Position numbers and translations under genes: made by a program. Shown here in pieces: positions 22,622-36,000 of a stretch of DNA of 64,000 nt. Source of the stretch: Sinelater perroti (taxonomy: Eukaryota > Arthropoda > Insecta > Coleoptera > Elateridae); NCBI GenBank assembly GCA_036346155.1, contig JARFIY010000299.1:2345501-2409500 (forward strand), written 5' to 3'. Numbering within the stretch: position 1 is the first letter of the stretch; each line of letters starts with the position of its first letter. The notes under the pieces are model-generated. The model ran no database searches. It was not told where the DNA came from and saw only the letters and a program-made list of their open reading frames with translations.

Positions 22622-23575
22622 ATGGACACCGAAGAAGCAATTAATATCAAACCTTTACTTATGTCAGAGGAGGACTCTAGTAGCGACTCCCTGACAAAAC
22701 ATATTGAGCCCATGGAGGCGGAACCAACCCAGGAGACAGAGTCATATGTCAGACCTGAGGCGGAACCGTCAGACAAGGGTCGAGAGGTTTCAGGCACGAA
22801 GACCGAGGAACTGCAACCCAAGAGACTTTCTGGGGCCCAAAAGAGAAGGGCCAAGAAAGAAGCCAAGATTGGGAAAGGCACGTGGACGAAGAAGAAGCCC
22901 AAACCTGTAAAAACAGAGAAAGGGGGGATAAGAAGGAAAGCGAGGGTAATAAGAGACTCCGCTCAGACTCTTCAACTCCGAAATCCAAGCAACCGGTAAA
23001 GAAGCCCAGGAGCGATGAGAAGATTGGTCAATACAGTGCCGCAATGAAATTTTACTGAATCAAGAGCAATCGGACTTGATTCAGGAAAAACTTGTTACTG
23101 CTCTGGACCAGACTCCTTCGGGAAGTACTAATCCATCGCAGTTTGAAAGCTCGAGGTACACGGGAGGTGTCTTATGGATCACGTGTGCCAGCGAGCTAAC
23201 TAGAGACTGGCTGCGCAGAACCATCTCAGATTGGGGAGCGCTGATAAAAGGGGTTGAACTTTCAGTGGTAGAGGCTAGGACCTACCCAAGCGCCCCAAAG
23301 TTCTCGTTTGGCTTCCCGGACAAGTCGACGAGAAAATTTCCAGAACCCGACTTGGGCTTCAAAACCCACGGTTAAAACCCGAAGACTGGCAACTCCTTAG
23401 CCAAAAGGTGGACATGGAAGGAGCTGTCCTGGCCTACTCCATCAATGGTGCCTCTTTCAAGGTCCTAGAGAGTAAACAGTTCAAGGCCTATTATGGACTG
23501 AGAACTGTTACTTTCAGGAACATTCAAAGTGTTCAATATGCTGAGGGTACTTCAGATAAACCTCCAACACAGTAG
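22622..23575 (+). pseudogene. I-type ORF1 (DUF4780-like)
   Basis: The ATG at 22622 opens an acidic, Ser/Glu-rich start, then KRLSGAQKRRAKKEA (about 22819-22863), a basic motif typical of these ORF1 proteins. After frame changes near 23000-23075 it continues with the DUF4780-like part: DLIQEKLVTALDQ, a glycine block GGVLWITCASELTRDWLRR (about 23167-23222), then AKLSVVEA-type and PKFSFGFP blocks up to 23330. It probably binds the element RNA. Frameshifts near 23000, 23370 and 23400 break it. Its end overlaps the ORF2 start. Confidence 0.7.
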
Positions 23576-26500
23576 TGCTGCTTCGGCGGCCCTATGTAAG
23601 ATGATGGAGGGTTGCAATGTTGCCCTCATCCAGGAACCTTGGACCAATCAAGGCAAGGTAAAAGGTCTGGGGGGAATTTGAGGAGAACTAATATATAGCA
23701 GATCCTCAAATAGACCCAGAACCTGCATTTTAGTTAACAAATACATAAAATGTCTGCTGCTAGTGCAATTCTGTTCTCACGATATGGCAGCAGTGATGCT
23801 AACAACAAGTGGAGGAGGACCGAGAAAGATCATACTAGGATCAGTGTACCTCCCTGTTGATGAACCAGATCCTCCACCGCCTGTCTAGAGCAATGGATGA
23901 GCTTGTGAGACACTGCAGAAACATTAGTCTGCAGATGCTCATTGGCTGCGACGCCAATGCACACCACCTCTCATGGGGTAGCACCAATACCAACATCAGA
24001 GGTGAGTTAATTTTGCAATTCACTGTGGCAAATAATTTAGACATATTGAATAAGAGTAACAAACCAACCTTCGTTATCAGACGAAGGGAAGTAATTGATA
24101 TAACATTTGGTACTTCTTTCGTAAGTAACTTTGTTAGAAATTGGCAAGTATCTGATGAGGAGAGTTGTTCAGACCACAGATGCATTAAGTTCGAAATCGC
24201 TAGGATTCAACGAGTGATAGAAAACTATCGTAATCCTCGTAAAACGGACTGGGAAGCCTATAAGGTAGACCTAGATCAAAACTTGGCGAGTACGATAAGG
24301 AAAGTTCACAATAACCTTGAGCTTGAAATGGCTGTGGATCAGTTAACTTAGGCAGTCATATTAGCGTACAATGAAAACTGTCCCCTGGTTATAAAGGCTT
24401 TCAGCAGAAACGTCTCCTGATGGAATGGAGACCTTGTAACCATGAGAAGGCAAGTAAGAAAACTGTTTAACAGAGCCAAAACATCAGGTGACTGGGATAC
24501 CTATAGAGCATCCCTAACTGAATATAATAAAGCATTGAGAGATGCCAAGAGGGAATCATTGAGGTACTGTGAGGAGATTGAAAATACTCCAGCATGTGCC
24601 AGACTCCATAAAGTACTCTCAAAAGACTCTCACTGCAATTTGATTGGTACTCTGGAATCTAAATCCAGAGAGTACACCAAAACAGGCAAAGAAACACTGA
24701 CCGAACTTTCTTGGATATATTTTCCTGGATCTGTAATTATACAACAGTTGCCCTCAGACTGGAGAAACCAGGTATCCCTTGATCTTGGCAATACAGCACC
24801 AAGGGAAGACTGAGAGACTGCGAGAAGAATGGTAATTTTCAATACACTCAAATGGGCTATAAACTCATTTGAAGCCTATAAATCTCCGGGACCGGACGGA
24901 ATTATTCCTGCCATACTACAGAAGGGCTCGGAACTTATAATGATAAAGATCTGCATGGTACTCAGAGCCAGTTTGGCCCTAAACTACTTGCCAAAATTAT
25001 GGAGACTTACCAGAGTGATATTTATACCAAAGCCTGGTCTTTTTTGGTATTATTTGCAGGCAAAGAGATACAGACCAATTAGTCTTATGCCTTTTTTGCT
25101 TAAGATGTTGGAAAAACTGCTTGATAAGCACATTAGGGGAGGTATACTGGCACACCATCCACTATATGAGAACCAATTTGCCTATCAAGCTGGTCACTCA
25201 ACTGAAACAGCACTTCACTACCTCACTTGGAGAGTAGAGAAAATGCTTGGACATAGAAGGAGCCTTCGACAATACATTTTTCAACTCCATAACCTTGGCC
25301 CTGAAAGGGAGTGGCCTGGAGGAGACATGCTGCAGATGGATAGACTGCATGCTCAAAAGAAGGATGGTTTATTCGTCAATGTATGACAAAATTATTATGA
25401 TCCAGGTAGCGGGGGGGGGGGTCCTCAGGGAGGAGGGTAATGGATGGACTTTTAAAGAACTTAAAAGGCGAAGGATTCTCTTCTGTAGGCTACGCCGATG
25501 GAAGGGAAATTTATAGGCATGATCAGGGAACGGATGCAGAGGGCCCTGAACGTGGTAACTGAATGGACTAAACAGGAAGACCTCAAGGTCAATCCTGTAA
25601 AAAACAAAATTATACTTTTCACGCGAAGGAAAAAATTAGAAATCACCATATCGGGAGAAGTATCTAAGAGTCGTTTTCGATTCTAAACTTACTTGGATCC
25701 GTCATATTGAGAAAGTGGTCGACAAATCGGTGATAAGTCTAGTAGTTGTCAGACGGATGTACAACAAGTCGTAGGAGCTAAAACCAGGAATGTTGCACTG
25801 GTTGTACACCAGAGTAGTTAGACCCTCTCTTACATACTTAGCTTTGATGTGGTAGCCTACAGTCACATAAGAAACTACCAAACTAAAACTAGGCAAGGTA
25901 CAAAGACTTGCCTGTTTGGGCATTACAGGAGCGATGATAACCACGCTCACTGCAGCAATGGAGACTCTTCTAGACCTCCCACCTCTGCACATAGTAATTC
26001 AGGGGGAGGTAAGATTAGGTCACTACAGGTTGTATCATTCACTGTACAAGATACACGGGTACAGGTCATACAAGAATAATTGATAGTCTGGGGGGCCCTC
26101 TGTTTGAAGTGAAGACCGACTACATGACCTCAAAAATATGTGACGACTCTCTATTCGAGATGATCATGCAGAATCAAGATAGGAACGAGACTTTTAAACA
26201 GGCAATTGCAGCTGGCAGCCTAATCTGGTACACAGATGGTTTTAAAACCGAGAGCTGGAATATATGCTGAGGCTCCCAGGGTAGAACTAAACTTTCCCCT
26301 GAGTCAGCACGCTTCTGTATTTCAGACAGAAATATACGCCATACTATAGTGTGTGCGCGAAAACGGTAAGAGGGCTTACAGGAGCAAACGGATCTATATT
26401 ATATCAGATAGCCAGGCAGCTTTAAAGGCTTTATCAAGCACAAAAGCATCATCTAGAATGGCAGAACACAGCACAGTAAAACTGTTATGGGCATCTGGGC

Positions 26501-27007
26501 ATTGCGGTATCTACGGCAACGAGAAAGCCGATGAACTGACCAAGCAGCGATCTAGTGAGGCTTATATAGGCATTAGAAATTTCACGAAGTGCTATCCGAA
26601 GCTTTATTCAGGAGAGGACATGCACTCATCATCAAATGTACTTGAAGAACCGACCAAGACATTATTTCAGCAAAATCTTTAATAAAGGACCTTGCCAAAA
26701 GAGAGTTGCAGAACTCCTTAACCTAAGTAGGCCACAGCTAAAGATAACCGTAGGGTTTCTTACAGAACATGCGACTGTAAAAGAACACCCCTGGAAAATT
26801 GATAAATTCATTGGTGACCTTGCATGCAGACTTTGTAGCAAGGAACCAGAAACAGCCTTACACATCCTATGCAAGTGCGATGCGCTGTGCAGGAAAAGGC
26901 AATATATATTCGAGAGACCAATCCTGGAACCGGAAGATTTCCAGACACACCCTGTAAAGGACCTGTATCTGCTGATTCAGGGGACATCAATTACAAATTG
27001 GTTGTGA
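23538..27007 (+). pseudogene. I-type ORF2 (endonuclease, RT, RNase H)
   Basis: The ATG at 23538 starts MLRVLQINLQHSSAASAAL. An in-frame TGA lies at 23679. Endonuclease blocks: ALIQEPWT (about 23610-23635), GCDANAHHLSWGS (about 23944-23982), CSDHRCIKFE (about 24168-24195). RT blocks: FEAYKSPGPDGIIPAIL (about 24868-24918), YRPISLMP, LDIEGAFDNTFFNSI (from 25248, reached through a frameshift) and GYADGRE (about 25486-25506), where the usual second Asp is Gly. RNase H: WYTDGFKTE (about 26229-26255), IISDSQAALKAL, ASGHCGIYGNEKADEL (about 26491-26538). The C-terminal zinc region is CRLCSKEPETALHILCKC (about 26827-26880). At least six breaks make it dead. Confidence 0.85.
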
Positions 27008-27093
27008 ATTTATTTAATTAGGGTAATCACAATAAGCCATAGGCTGCAGTGAACATGGATCCATTAAGGAAGACATACCCTGAGCGAGAAAAA

Positions 27094-27104
27094 AAAAGAA
27101 TCCA
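27094..27104. repeat. Target-site duplication, right copy
   Basis: This is the partner of 22083-22093 and immediately follows the A-run that ends the I-type element. Confidence 0.65.
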
Positions 27105-27554
27105 ACAAACTAAATGGCAATGTGTAAGTTGGATAATCTAAAATTGCCCTTGTGTACCAACAGATAGGTATGGTAAAATCTCTAATTCACACAAGACTCT
27201 ATAATGCCCCATAAACTAAAATCAGTTTAGACTTGGTTAAGTAGAATATTGCCTTATTTTGTAAAGGTAGGTGAGATTAACCTTCTAGTAGTTCAGACCT
27301 TAATTATTTGCATTGTAAATTATGAGCAGTTTTAGAGAGCATGATTTGCTCAAAAAAACATTCCAATCTGGATTGTTCTGAAGTAAGCCCTGATGATTAT
27401 AATCAACAATATACTTTGGTTTTGAATAAATCATTTGTAATTATAACAGATGCAAGGAATATAGATATAACTAAAAAAACTGATGAAAACGATAATGACT
27501 ATGGAAGGGTCAAAAACGACAATACTTACACATAAAGGATTAACAAAAGAAATC
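27105..27554. other. Spacer, no gene seen
   Basis: One 64-codon ORF (27341-27535) has no recognisable motif. The composition is plain AT-rich. Confidence 0.4.
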
Positions 27555-27900
27555 GATGCAAATAAGAGAGTACAACAAAGAGACAGATTATTAGCAACGC
27601 TATTTAATCAATAATTGCAACATAAAAAGAATAATAAGTTTATTCCAGTGGTGGCCTATACAGAAAACATGCTCTGATAGCAAAGAACAGAGAAAGCTTG
27701 GAAGAAGTAATAGAGAATATAAGTAAAAAAGCAAAAAACAGAGGGTTAGAAATAAATCAAGACAAATCCAAGTATACGAGAATTGCCCAGAAAAGAAAAT
27801 ATCACTAAGATCTTAGAATTAAATAATCACAAAATAGAAGAAATAAAGTTTTAAACGACTAGAGACAGTAACAAACAAGAAAAAAAAAGAAATATTTTTA
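27555..27900 (+). pseudogene. Reverse transcriptase remnant
   Basis: The plus strand is A-rich. With frame shifts it reads LLATLFNQ (about 27588-27612), VVAYTENML (about 27650-27677, the YADD position reading YTEN), then in successive frames the order RESLEEVIENISKKAKNRGLEINQDKSKY (27690-27776). It ends LELNNHKIEEIKF (about 27815-27853). These are the last RT fingers-to-thumb blocks of a common insect non-LTR family. Both catalytic Asp are lost. Nothing of the rest of the element is recognisable. Confidence 0.6.
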
Positions 27901-29909
27901 GAGTGAAGAAAATATATAAAGATTAATATAGATTATTAACAAACCACTAGATTAAGTACTAAAAAAAAAACAAAGATCATATAAAAGTATGGCCATATAA
28001 CTAGAATTAGTGAAAATTCAGTAGTTAAAAGAATAACAAAATTAAAACCACAAATAATACCAAGAGAAAGATCAAAGCTACGATGAAAAGAGCAAAAAAC
28101 ATGAGAATTACAAGATGGAAAAAGTAGATGTAGGACAAAACAAAAAAACATCAAACTATGTAACAAGAAAGTATAAAATAAAGTAAAATGATATACTACT
28201 AGCATTTACCTAGTCTATAAAGCTCATATGGAGCTTCAATTCTGATAGAAAAATATTGATACTTACCAATCTACTCTATAAATCAGCAAAAATGTAACTA
28301 ACATCACAACTCTTCTTACAATTATGAATCTCATTCAAACCGATTTGTTACTAAACTTCGCATAAAGGTTTTAGTTTTTTGATTTAGGTGGACCTTTTAG
28401 AGGCCAAAACTTAAATTATAATGAAGTAATTAGACAGTTTGCGCCAACTATTAATTCTTTCCGTTAGTAGGTGCATGCGACAAAACTTTGATTTGTGGCC
28501 CGTCTTAAAGGCTATTGTAAATACGATACAAAAATATCTAATTGTCTTATTTTGATCTTATAATCAGTTTGTATCAGTAGTTATAAAAATATTAAGTACA
28601 ATAACGATTATTTCAATTGTGACACAGGCTGAAATAGTAATACTCATACTACACCATTTATAATGAATGAACTACAGTAAAGTGCTGTTCTACAACTAAC
28701 TTCTTTATTCAAATAACTAACCTTCAGTTACATTATATAACAATAACAGGATCTCATAAAGCAGGATATCTTTACAGAAATAAACATACCACGAAGTATT
28801 AACATCATAATATGGGGTCGCCGATTTAAAAATAGCACGCTGTATTTACAGATAAGCCAAAAAGAACAGCTATGTACATCGTAACGAATACTGCAAGTAA
28901 CATACTGTGAATTCGAAAGATTAGATTTGTTTATGATTATTGTCTGTGTGCTCATCTAACCACCTATGTACAACAAAAATTATAGTGACAACAGGTAATA
29001 AACAACTATAAATGACACAACTGTATGACCAGCAAACAATTCTATATGATGTAGAATACTCTGATTAATACAACTGCAATAATGCTACAACGCACAATTC
29101 AAACCATCTGGAACTATCTAGTCAAACATGTATTTACACGTTAAATGCAAACCTTCACAGACCTTTTGTGCAATATTTTACAAACATTTCTTCTTATACA
29201 GTAGAATAATAAATTCACTAAATTATAGTTGTATACTTTAGAAATTGACAATTCAAAATTGTAAAATTTGAGTATTAACACTTTATTAAAACAATTGTTT
29301 GATGATAACTTTGAACTAATAATATCATGAATTGAAATTTAAATTTCATATTACCATTTACGTACAACAATGAATATTTATTCACACTGTGTTAATATGT
29401 ACACAAAATATTTAGGATTCAAATACAATTTAAACATGCTATGCATCTTGCCTTTGCAATATCATTATTATATTCTCTCCAACTTATTAACATTAAAGTT
29501 GCAATGTGCGTTTTAAGTTATAATAAATAAAAGCTGCCTATTTTATCCCATTCTATTAACCTGAATTATTGAAGTAATTTTATATGCCACATAAACTAAA
29601 TTAAAATTGTCACATCTCAATTTTGAGCAAAACTTCCATATAATTCCCAACAAAATTATATTACAAACGTCTTATAAACGCACACTACAATTTCCTAAAA
29701 TGTCTCAAAATAGTACTGGTAGCATTAAGTAAATATTCCACCTCTATGTACATAGAAGCGTCTATGCAATATTGCTTTACAAAATGTACAAAATCCAGTT
29801 AGATTTCACTTTGCAGCATGATGAGCTAATAGTCTATTGTTAACTGAAATGAAAGGCTTACTTCTTAAACAGCTAAGTAAGTCTACTTATCGGCTAAATG
29901 GAATTGCTT
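27901..29909. other. AT-rich stretch including Vha44 3' UTR
   Basis: The part next to 29909 must hold the Vha44 3' UTR on the minus strand. Reverse-strand AATAAA words occur near 29386 and 29282, so the transcript may end around 29250-29370. From 27901 to 29200 I see no gene, RNA or named repeat. Confidence 0.45.
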
Positions 29910-30005
29910 TTACACTTTCGTGTCGATCATGTCGATATTTATCTTGTAGTAGACGTACGGATAGTATTCAGATTGGCCAAATCCGAGTCCCGGAATGTCG
30001 ACGCT
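29910..30005 (-). CDS. Vha44: Vha44 last coding exon
   Basis: The acceptor ttttctgcag precedes AGC. The exon encodes 31 residues from SVDIPGLGFGQSEYYP to DTKV and stops with TAA (29912-29910). It is entered in phase 0. Confidence 0.95.
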   Translation of the reverse strand, partial: SVDIPGLGFGQSEYYPYVYYKINIDMIDTKV

Positions 30006-33000
30006 CTGCAGAAAACATCAATTAATAAAATATTACATTTCGTATAATTAACTGTAAGCTATCCTTCAACTACTAAATTGAGGAGAAAGTTTCATCACAA
30101 TTGCAAAAAATTCAATTTTCATGCAATTTTTGTTTTTATTTTGTATTTGTAATGTCCCAGTTAGCTTCTTCTAGATAGACAAAACTGAACTTTAAAACCT
30201 TATTATTGGAAGTGAAAACTTCTATTGAGAGAGGCTGAAAAAAAGATTTGTGATGCTGAAGTCAAACAGAACCACGACAAGATAGTACAAAAAATTTAAA
30301 TTTGGCGAGCTCAGTCCTGAAGATCAGGCACATTCTAGATGACGGAGACTTGCAGGCCTTAATGGATGCTGAACCATCTTTGAGCACTTGGGAATCGGCT
30401 GTAGAGCTTAGAGCCAAAACACAGTATGGAGTCATCTTCAGCAGCATGACTTTGTCCACAAAAAGCCTCAACAGGATTCACACGAGCTGACCAAAGCTCA
30501 GACCAGACTTTCGATAAAGTTGAAAAAGCATGTCAGAAACAGTTCGATTCAAAGGTAGTGGAGTGGTACTACAGATTAGTGGCCAAATGTCATAGAGAAT
30601 GACGGCCTAGTTGTTGTTTTTGAGAATAAATTTGATCACAAAATAGAAATTTTACACAAGTGTGGCAGAATTTTCTGCTCAACTTAATAATTAAATCTGC
30701 TACAGTTCTAGTATTCAATAATACAATCTCAAATGGAAATTTTTATCTTCTTAAATCTTCAAGTACCATAATTCTTAATAAATGTTAATAAGACAGTGCC
30801 ATTGTATTACCAGTACATAATGTTCATATAACAATAAGTTTGTACCTATTGTTTTCCTTTAAAAAATATACAAAGTGGAACAAAAATAGAATTATCGATG
30901 CTTTCATAACAGACTTAGCCAAGAAAGATCAAACTAGAAAATAGACTAAGGCAAAATAATTCATATCAAACAGAGCATAACATTAATAGGAAACAAATTA
31001 TCTACTAAGTCGTAGAAGTAAATCCGGAATTTTTTAGGTTGTATTGTAGAAAAGCCAAAAGGCCATTATAAGCGCATGCGCAATTTTTGTGTAACTCAAC
31101 AAGTTAGCATAATCAACAAACCATGATCATCGACAAAATGAGCCGAGAATACGACGACCACAGAGAGCTGCTATACTCAGATCTCTTCGCACCGGAAAAT
31201 CCCCAACAGAAGCTATGATGTGGTCTAGCTACAAAAAGACTCAAGTTTACGACATAGCTAAAAAGTGTGGAAAATCTGAAGAGGTAACTGCTGACAGGGC
31301 AACTCACAGCAAATGATCTCATCGCAAGAGAATTGAAAGAGAAAATCAGTCAAGATCAGTGGAGCATGACTGACCTCGTAAAAGAAATGAAGTTGATGGT
31401 CATTCCAGCTGTGCGCCAGGATATGCACTACAAGTCTTTCGTCCTACAGAACTGCCAACTGCTGACTAAGAAAAAGATCAACAGAAAGTTAAAGACCTAA
31501 GCACTACTAAACAATATCAAGCACAACAGCGCAGGCTTTCTAAGATTCTTTTTGGGCGAAAAGAACTTTACCCAAGCCAGAAAAACTAATCGCCAAAACG
31601 ACTGTTAAATCTGCCAAGACCTATCATTATGCATACAAAGTTTCATGTGTCTGTGATGGTGATGGAGCTCGTGAGCAGTGAAGAGGATGTCATGGCATCT
31701 CACTTCTTTGAGATAAGCCCAAAGATGACGGCCGACATTTATATCAATATACTGGAGACAATTGTTAAGCTCTAGATATATGAGATCGTCGCTGGGCAAG
31801 AGTATGTGTTCCAGAAAGACTCCATTTCAACCCATAAAGCAACAAAGACCCAAGCATGGCTAAACAACAATTTGTATTACCACTGGTTACTGGACCTATA
31901 GCCACCCTCCAAGCTTAACTGCAATCTTCTTAACTACTATGCGTGGGTCATCGTCGTGACAAAGGTCAATGAGAGGCATCATAACACCAAGAAGAGCTTA
32001 AGAGCCTCCATCATGAAAGTAATGACACATATGGACAAGGAAAAAATTATGTTAGCCTGCAGCAGCTTTAGGTTTTGGCTCGAGAAAGTTGTGACTACTA
32101 ATGTAGCCCCATTGAATAATATGATTCTCAGTAGTGTTTACTTTAATTGTGCTAAGTTTTATGTAAATAAATTTAATTTTTCTTGTATTTTAATATTTTC
32201 ATTGTTCACAGATATACTTCAACGACCCTGTACAATACACTAAAGAAATGAAGACTTGCTCAAGAACTCTTATTCTACTAAGGTGGTGTACCTTAGACTA
32301 TTGACAATATGGGTCAAGGTGTAGAGGTTTTTGAGCTACAAAAGAAACGATTTTGACGTGAAATTACAACCCCAATGTAGATGTTCGTGTTTCCTTTTTC
32401 TAAAGATACTTATTTAAATGAGAATCCTTATAAACAATGTCAAAATCATTAACAAACTCAGACTATCAATTAATTCTTAATTCAATGAAATTAGACAAGT
32501 CAAATGGATTTCTACTCATGTAGCAGTTACAATATTCAAGGAACTTAAATAAACAATTCATTTATATTTCATGCTTTGTGAAACTCTAAGAATGGCATTG
32601 CAACAATGACTAGACATGGGTGCTTCGATGAATAACTTGGTCAGATACTCATATAGGTGACAATAACAAATAGTAATAAAGGTATGGTTTTTTTCAGTTT
32701 CAAGTGACAGTACAAATTGATAACATTGGAAATCATGATTCAATGCTTTTTTTAGAATAAAGAAATTCTATGACTACATCAGACAACTCATAAAAAACAA
32801 ATTCAAGTATGGCAAAACTAGCATCTAAGATACACCACATCCTAGAAATCCAAAAACAACTATTACACTAAAAGCCATTAGCAAAAAGTCATAATCCAGT
32901 TTCCAGAGGTTACTGGCATCTTAACTAAGAGAGTTATTTTATTTCATGTAATGAATTATGTAAAAAAAATGTTGCGCAAGATGGATACCGCACATGCTCA

Positions 33001-36000
33001 CTCCACAGCAAAGTGAAAACGTATGCGAATATTAGCAAGTGTTTAAGAGGAATCCAATTATACATCAGAAATGGAATAGCAATCCAGTGGAACATATAAA
33101 AGAATTTAGCTATGAAAAAGGAAAAAGTCAATCATTCGCTGGTAACCTGATAACAGCATTTTCTGTAATGCAGAAGAAACTCTCCCAATTTACTATCTTG
33201 AAAAGAACATCATTATTAAAGAATACCACAGAAGATTGAAAGTAAATGATCGTAAAAAACGATCTGAAATAGACAAGGGTTTGTTCCATTGTGACAATGG
33301 ACCAGCACATTCGAGCCATGTCAGTGAGCTAAAATTGACTAATCTAGCGTTAAAAACTTCTGCATGCACTCCATTTGCTAAATCCAGCTCCCTCAGATTA
33401 ATGTCTCTTCCCAAAACTCAAGACTTCCCTGGCTGGACAAAAGTGTAGATCAAACCAAGTAGTGATATGAAGCGTAATGGAATATTTTAAAAACTTCAAA
33501 AAAACATACTTCTGTGAAATAATCACAAACCTGGAGAAATGTTAGGGCAAGTACAATGAACTCCATGGGGACTATAAAAAATAGTCTATTACAAAACTTG
33601 AACAACCTTCACAAACACATATCAAAAGAAAGGTAAATACAACAAAATATATACTGGACAAGGCTTAGGGCATAAGTCATGTATTCATAGTGCGTGTCTA
33701 TAACACGAGATGGTTTTGTGATGTTCTGTAATTGCACAGAGAGTAACGTTAAATTTCTTATAAGACATACAAAGTATTATTGTGTGAATTTTTTAGTCAC
33801 AATAAATTCTGAAGAGCGTTATAGACGTGAGATGTTATTTTGAAAATTATATTCCTCTATATGACACTGCCTGACCTCAAATGACAAATTTGTAGCAGTT
33901 TGGTAATAATACTATGGAACATTTTGCCATACACTCCTTACACATCCAGCTTAAATTTAACTCCTAGTAATTACCTTTCTTTTTTGAAACCTTCAAAGTA
34001 CACATCAAAATAGTGTTCCTGTAGTAGAAATCTGTACAATGGTGGCAATACCTCCGCACATATAGAAAATATTTTGAAAAACTAATATACTTGTCACAGT
34101 CAGCGTGGTCCTGTGATTGAGAGACGGGCTGCAATGCTGACGAACCCGGGTTCAATTCCCGGTGCTCTCTGATGCCTGGTGGGTGGCCTACTCAGTCACT
34201 AAAAATTGATTACCTGTGTTCACTCAAACAAGAGGTATCAGAGATGGTGCGCAACGGCCGGGCAGAGAGAGAGTGAACGTATGAGAGCCTTAACCTCTCA
34301 ATTCACAGGCCGTGCTCCCACGCGGGGCGCTAGAGCCTTACTGTTATTAATATACTTGTCAGACTTTTTATTTCATACATAAAATTAAGTCTCAATTAAC
34401 CTTGAATGACCTTTATACATCTTTAAATTTCAGAACATTATCAAATATGAACCTTGGGTTTGCAGATCTTTATAATGCCCACATTTTTTCTGATGCAGTA
34501 GGTTAACTATCTCTAATGATTTTTGATTACAGATTTTTATTCACTGTAATTTCAAGAATGTGAACCCTAAAACTCCCTTTTAAATAACATAATACTAAGA
34601 GTATATAATCTAAAAAATTGTATATAGTTTTTGGAAAATAAACAAACGCTAACAGAAGAAGTTCTATTTACTTATAAAAGAACACTGAGTAAAGTAGTCA
34701 CCAAAAAAAAATAACAGTAAGCTGATGCTACTATTCTCCAAGGAGATGAAACGTCTATAAAGTATATTTGAGCTAAGATTCATATGAAATCAACGCCTCT
34801 CAAAAGAATACAACAAAAGAGCAATTATGGTCCTAAAAAATGTAGGAGACTTTATAGAGAGAATTAGGAATTAACTCAAAAATGACGTTATGGTTATAAA
34901 CTACAATTATAAATCCTATGATAATCTCTGAATTTATAGTTTGGCAGACTAAGATCTTAGAGATACAATTGCAGAAAAACTTCGATCACAGGCTTATCTG
35001 CCCAAGTATGATTAGAACAATAAAGACAACGCCAACTAATTTTCCACCATTACACATCTTTATACTATAATTCATAGGCTCATTCAGGAACAACATCCAA
35101 TAAATATTCTGCATGAGAGTAAACTACAAAGAGATGCCATTTTAGACATAACGTTCGATGTCATAACGGCTAAACGTGGATTTAAAAAGAAGACCCAAGA
35201 TGCAACATGGTATAATAATATTCATATATGGGGAAGATGAAAAACAAGAAGAATTCCTGTTAAGTCTAACCAAATATGCTATAGTATCTTAAGCAAAATC
35301 TGTGATTATAAAATCTATTGCTAATTTGGATCAATATATTTTAATAGCAGGAACATGTAACAATCATTACTATTATTAAATACTCACATCAACTCCAGAT
35401 GATGCCTGCAAAGCACTGCTATCCAAATGGCCATACAGGTGGTTGAGGACATCCCTCAAGCGTTTTATGCTCTTCTTATTGGGATGAAGAAGGATGGCTT
35501 GGAAATTAACTGGTAACCCGTATCTACAAAAAATTAATGCTAAACTATCTCTACCTACAAGGTGCAACATTAAAAAGTTAAATTAGTACAGGGTCTGGCG
35601 AAAACCTGGTGGTTAACATATTGATTGCCCTTGATGTGTTTTAATTTGCAGAAAACAATTTTATGCATAAAGAGACGCAAAAATTTCATTTCATAATTAT
35701 GGCAATTTACGTGTCATAAAAAGCATTAAGTCTGAAAGTGTATAGACAAATTTTTTAGAGCCTCTTCAATAAAAAAACAGAACAACAGATACACGTGTTG
35801 GAGCAACTTCGTATCATATAACATTCAACTTCAGTAAGTGAACGAAAATTTGATTCATCAAAAGCTCAGTTATATGAATAAAAAATAGTAATAGTAATAA
35901 ATATACTTAATTATATATACAAAATTATTATTTAAAAATATACATTTTACCAAGTATTCCTTATGCATCTCTTAAAGTTCACCTCATGTTACTATTAGTA

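Larger units (their letters stand above)
22094..27093 (+). mobile_element. I-type non-LTR retrotransposon with RNase H, near full length
   Basis: The 5.0-kb element has a 5' UTR of about 530 bp, ORF1 (22622 to about 23575) of the DUF4780 type, ORF2 (23538-27007) with endonuclease, RT, RNase H and a C-terminal zinc region, and a short 3' UTR ending in an A-run. An 11-bp duplication flanks it. RNase H after RT and the DUF4780-like ORF1 place it with the I/LOA-like branch, though the exact clade needs a tree. Stops, frameshifts and the loss of one catalytic RT residue make it inactive. A more decayed relative lies at 16800-19060 on the other strand. Confidence 0.8.
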
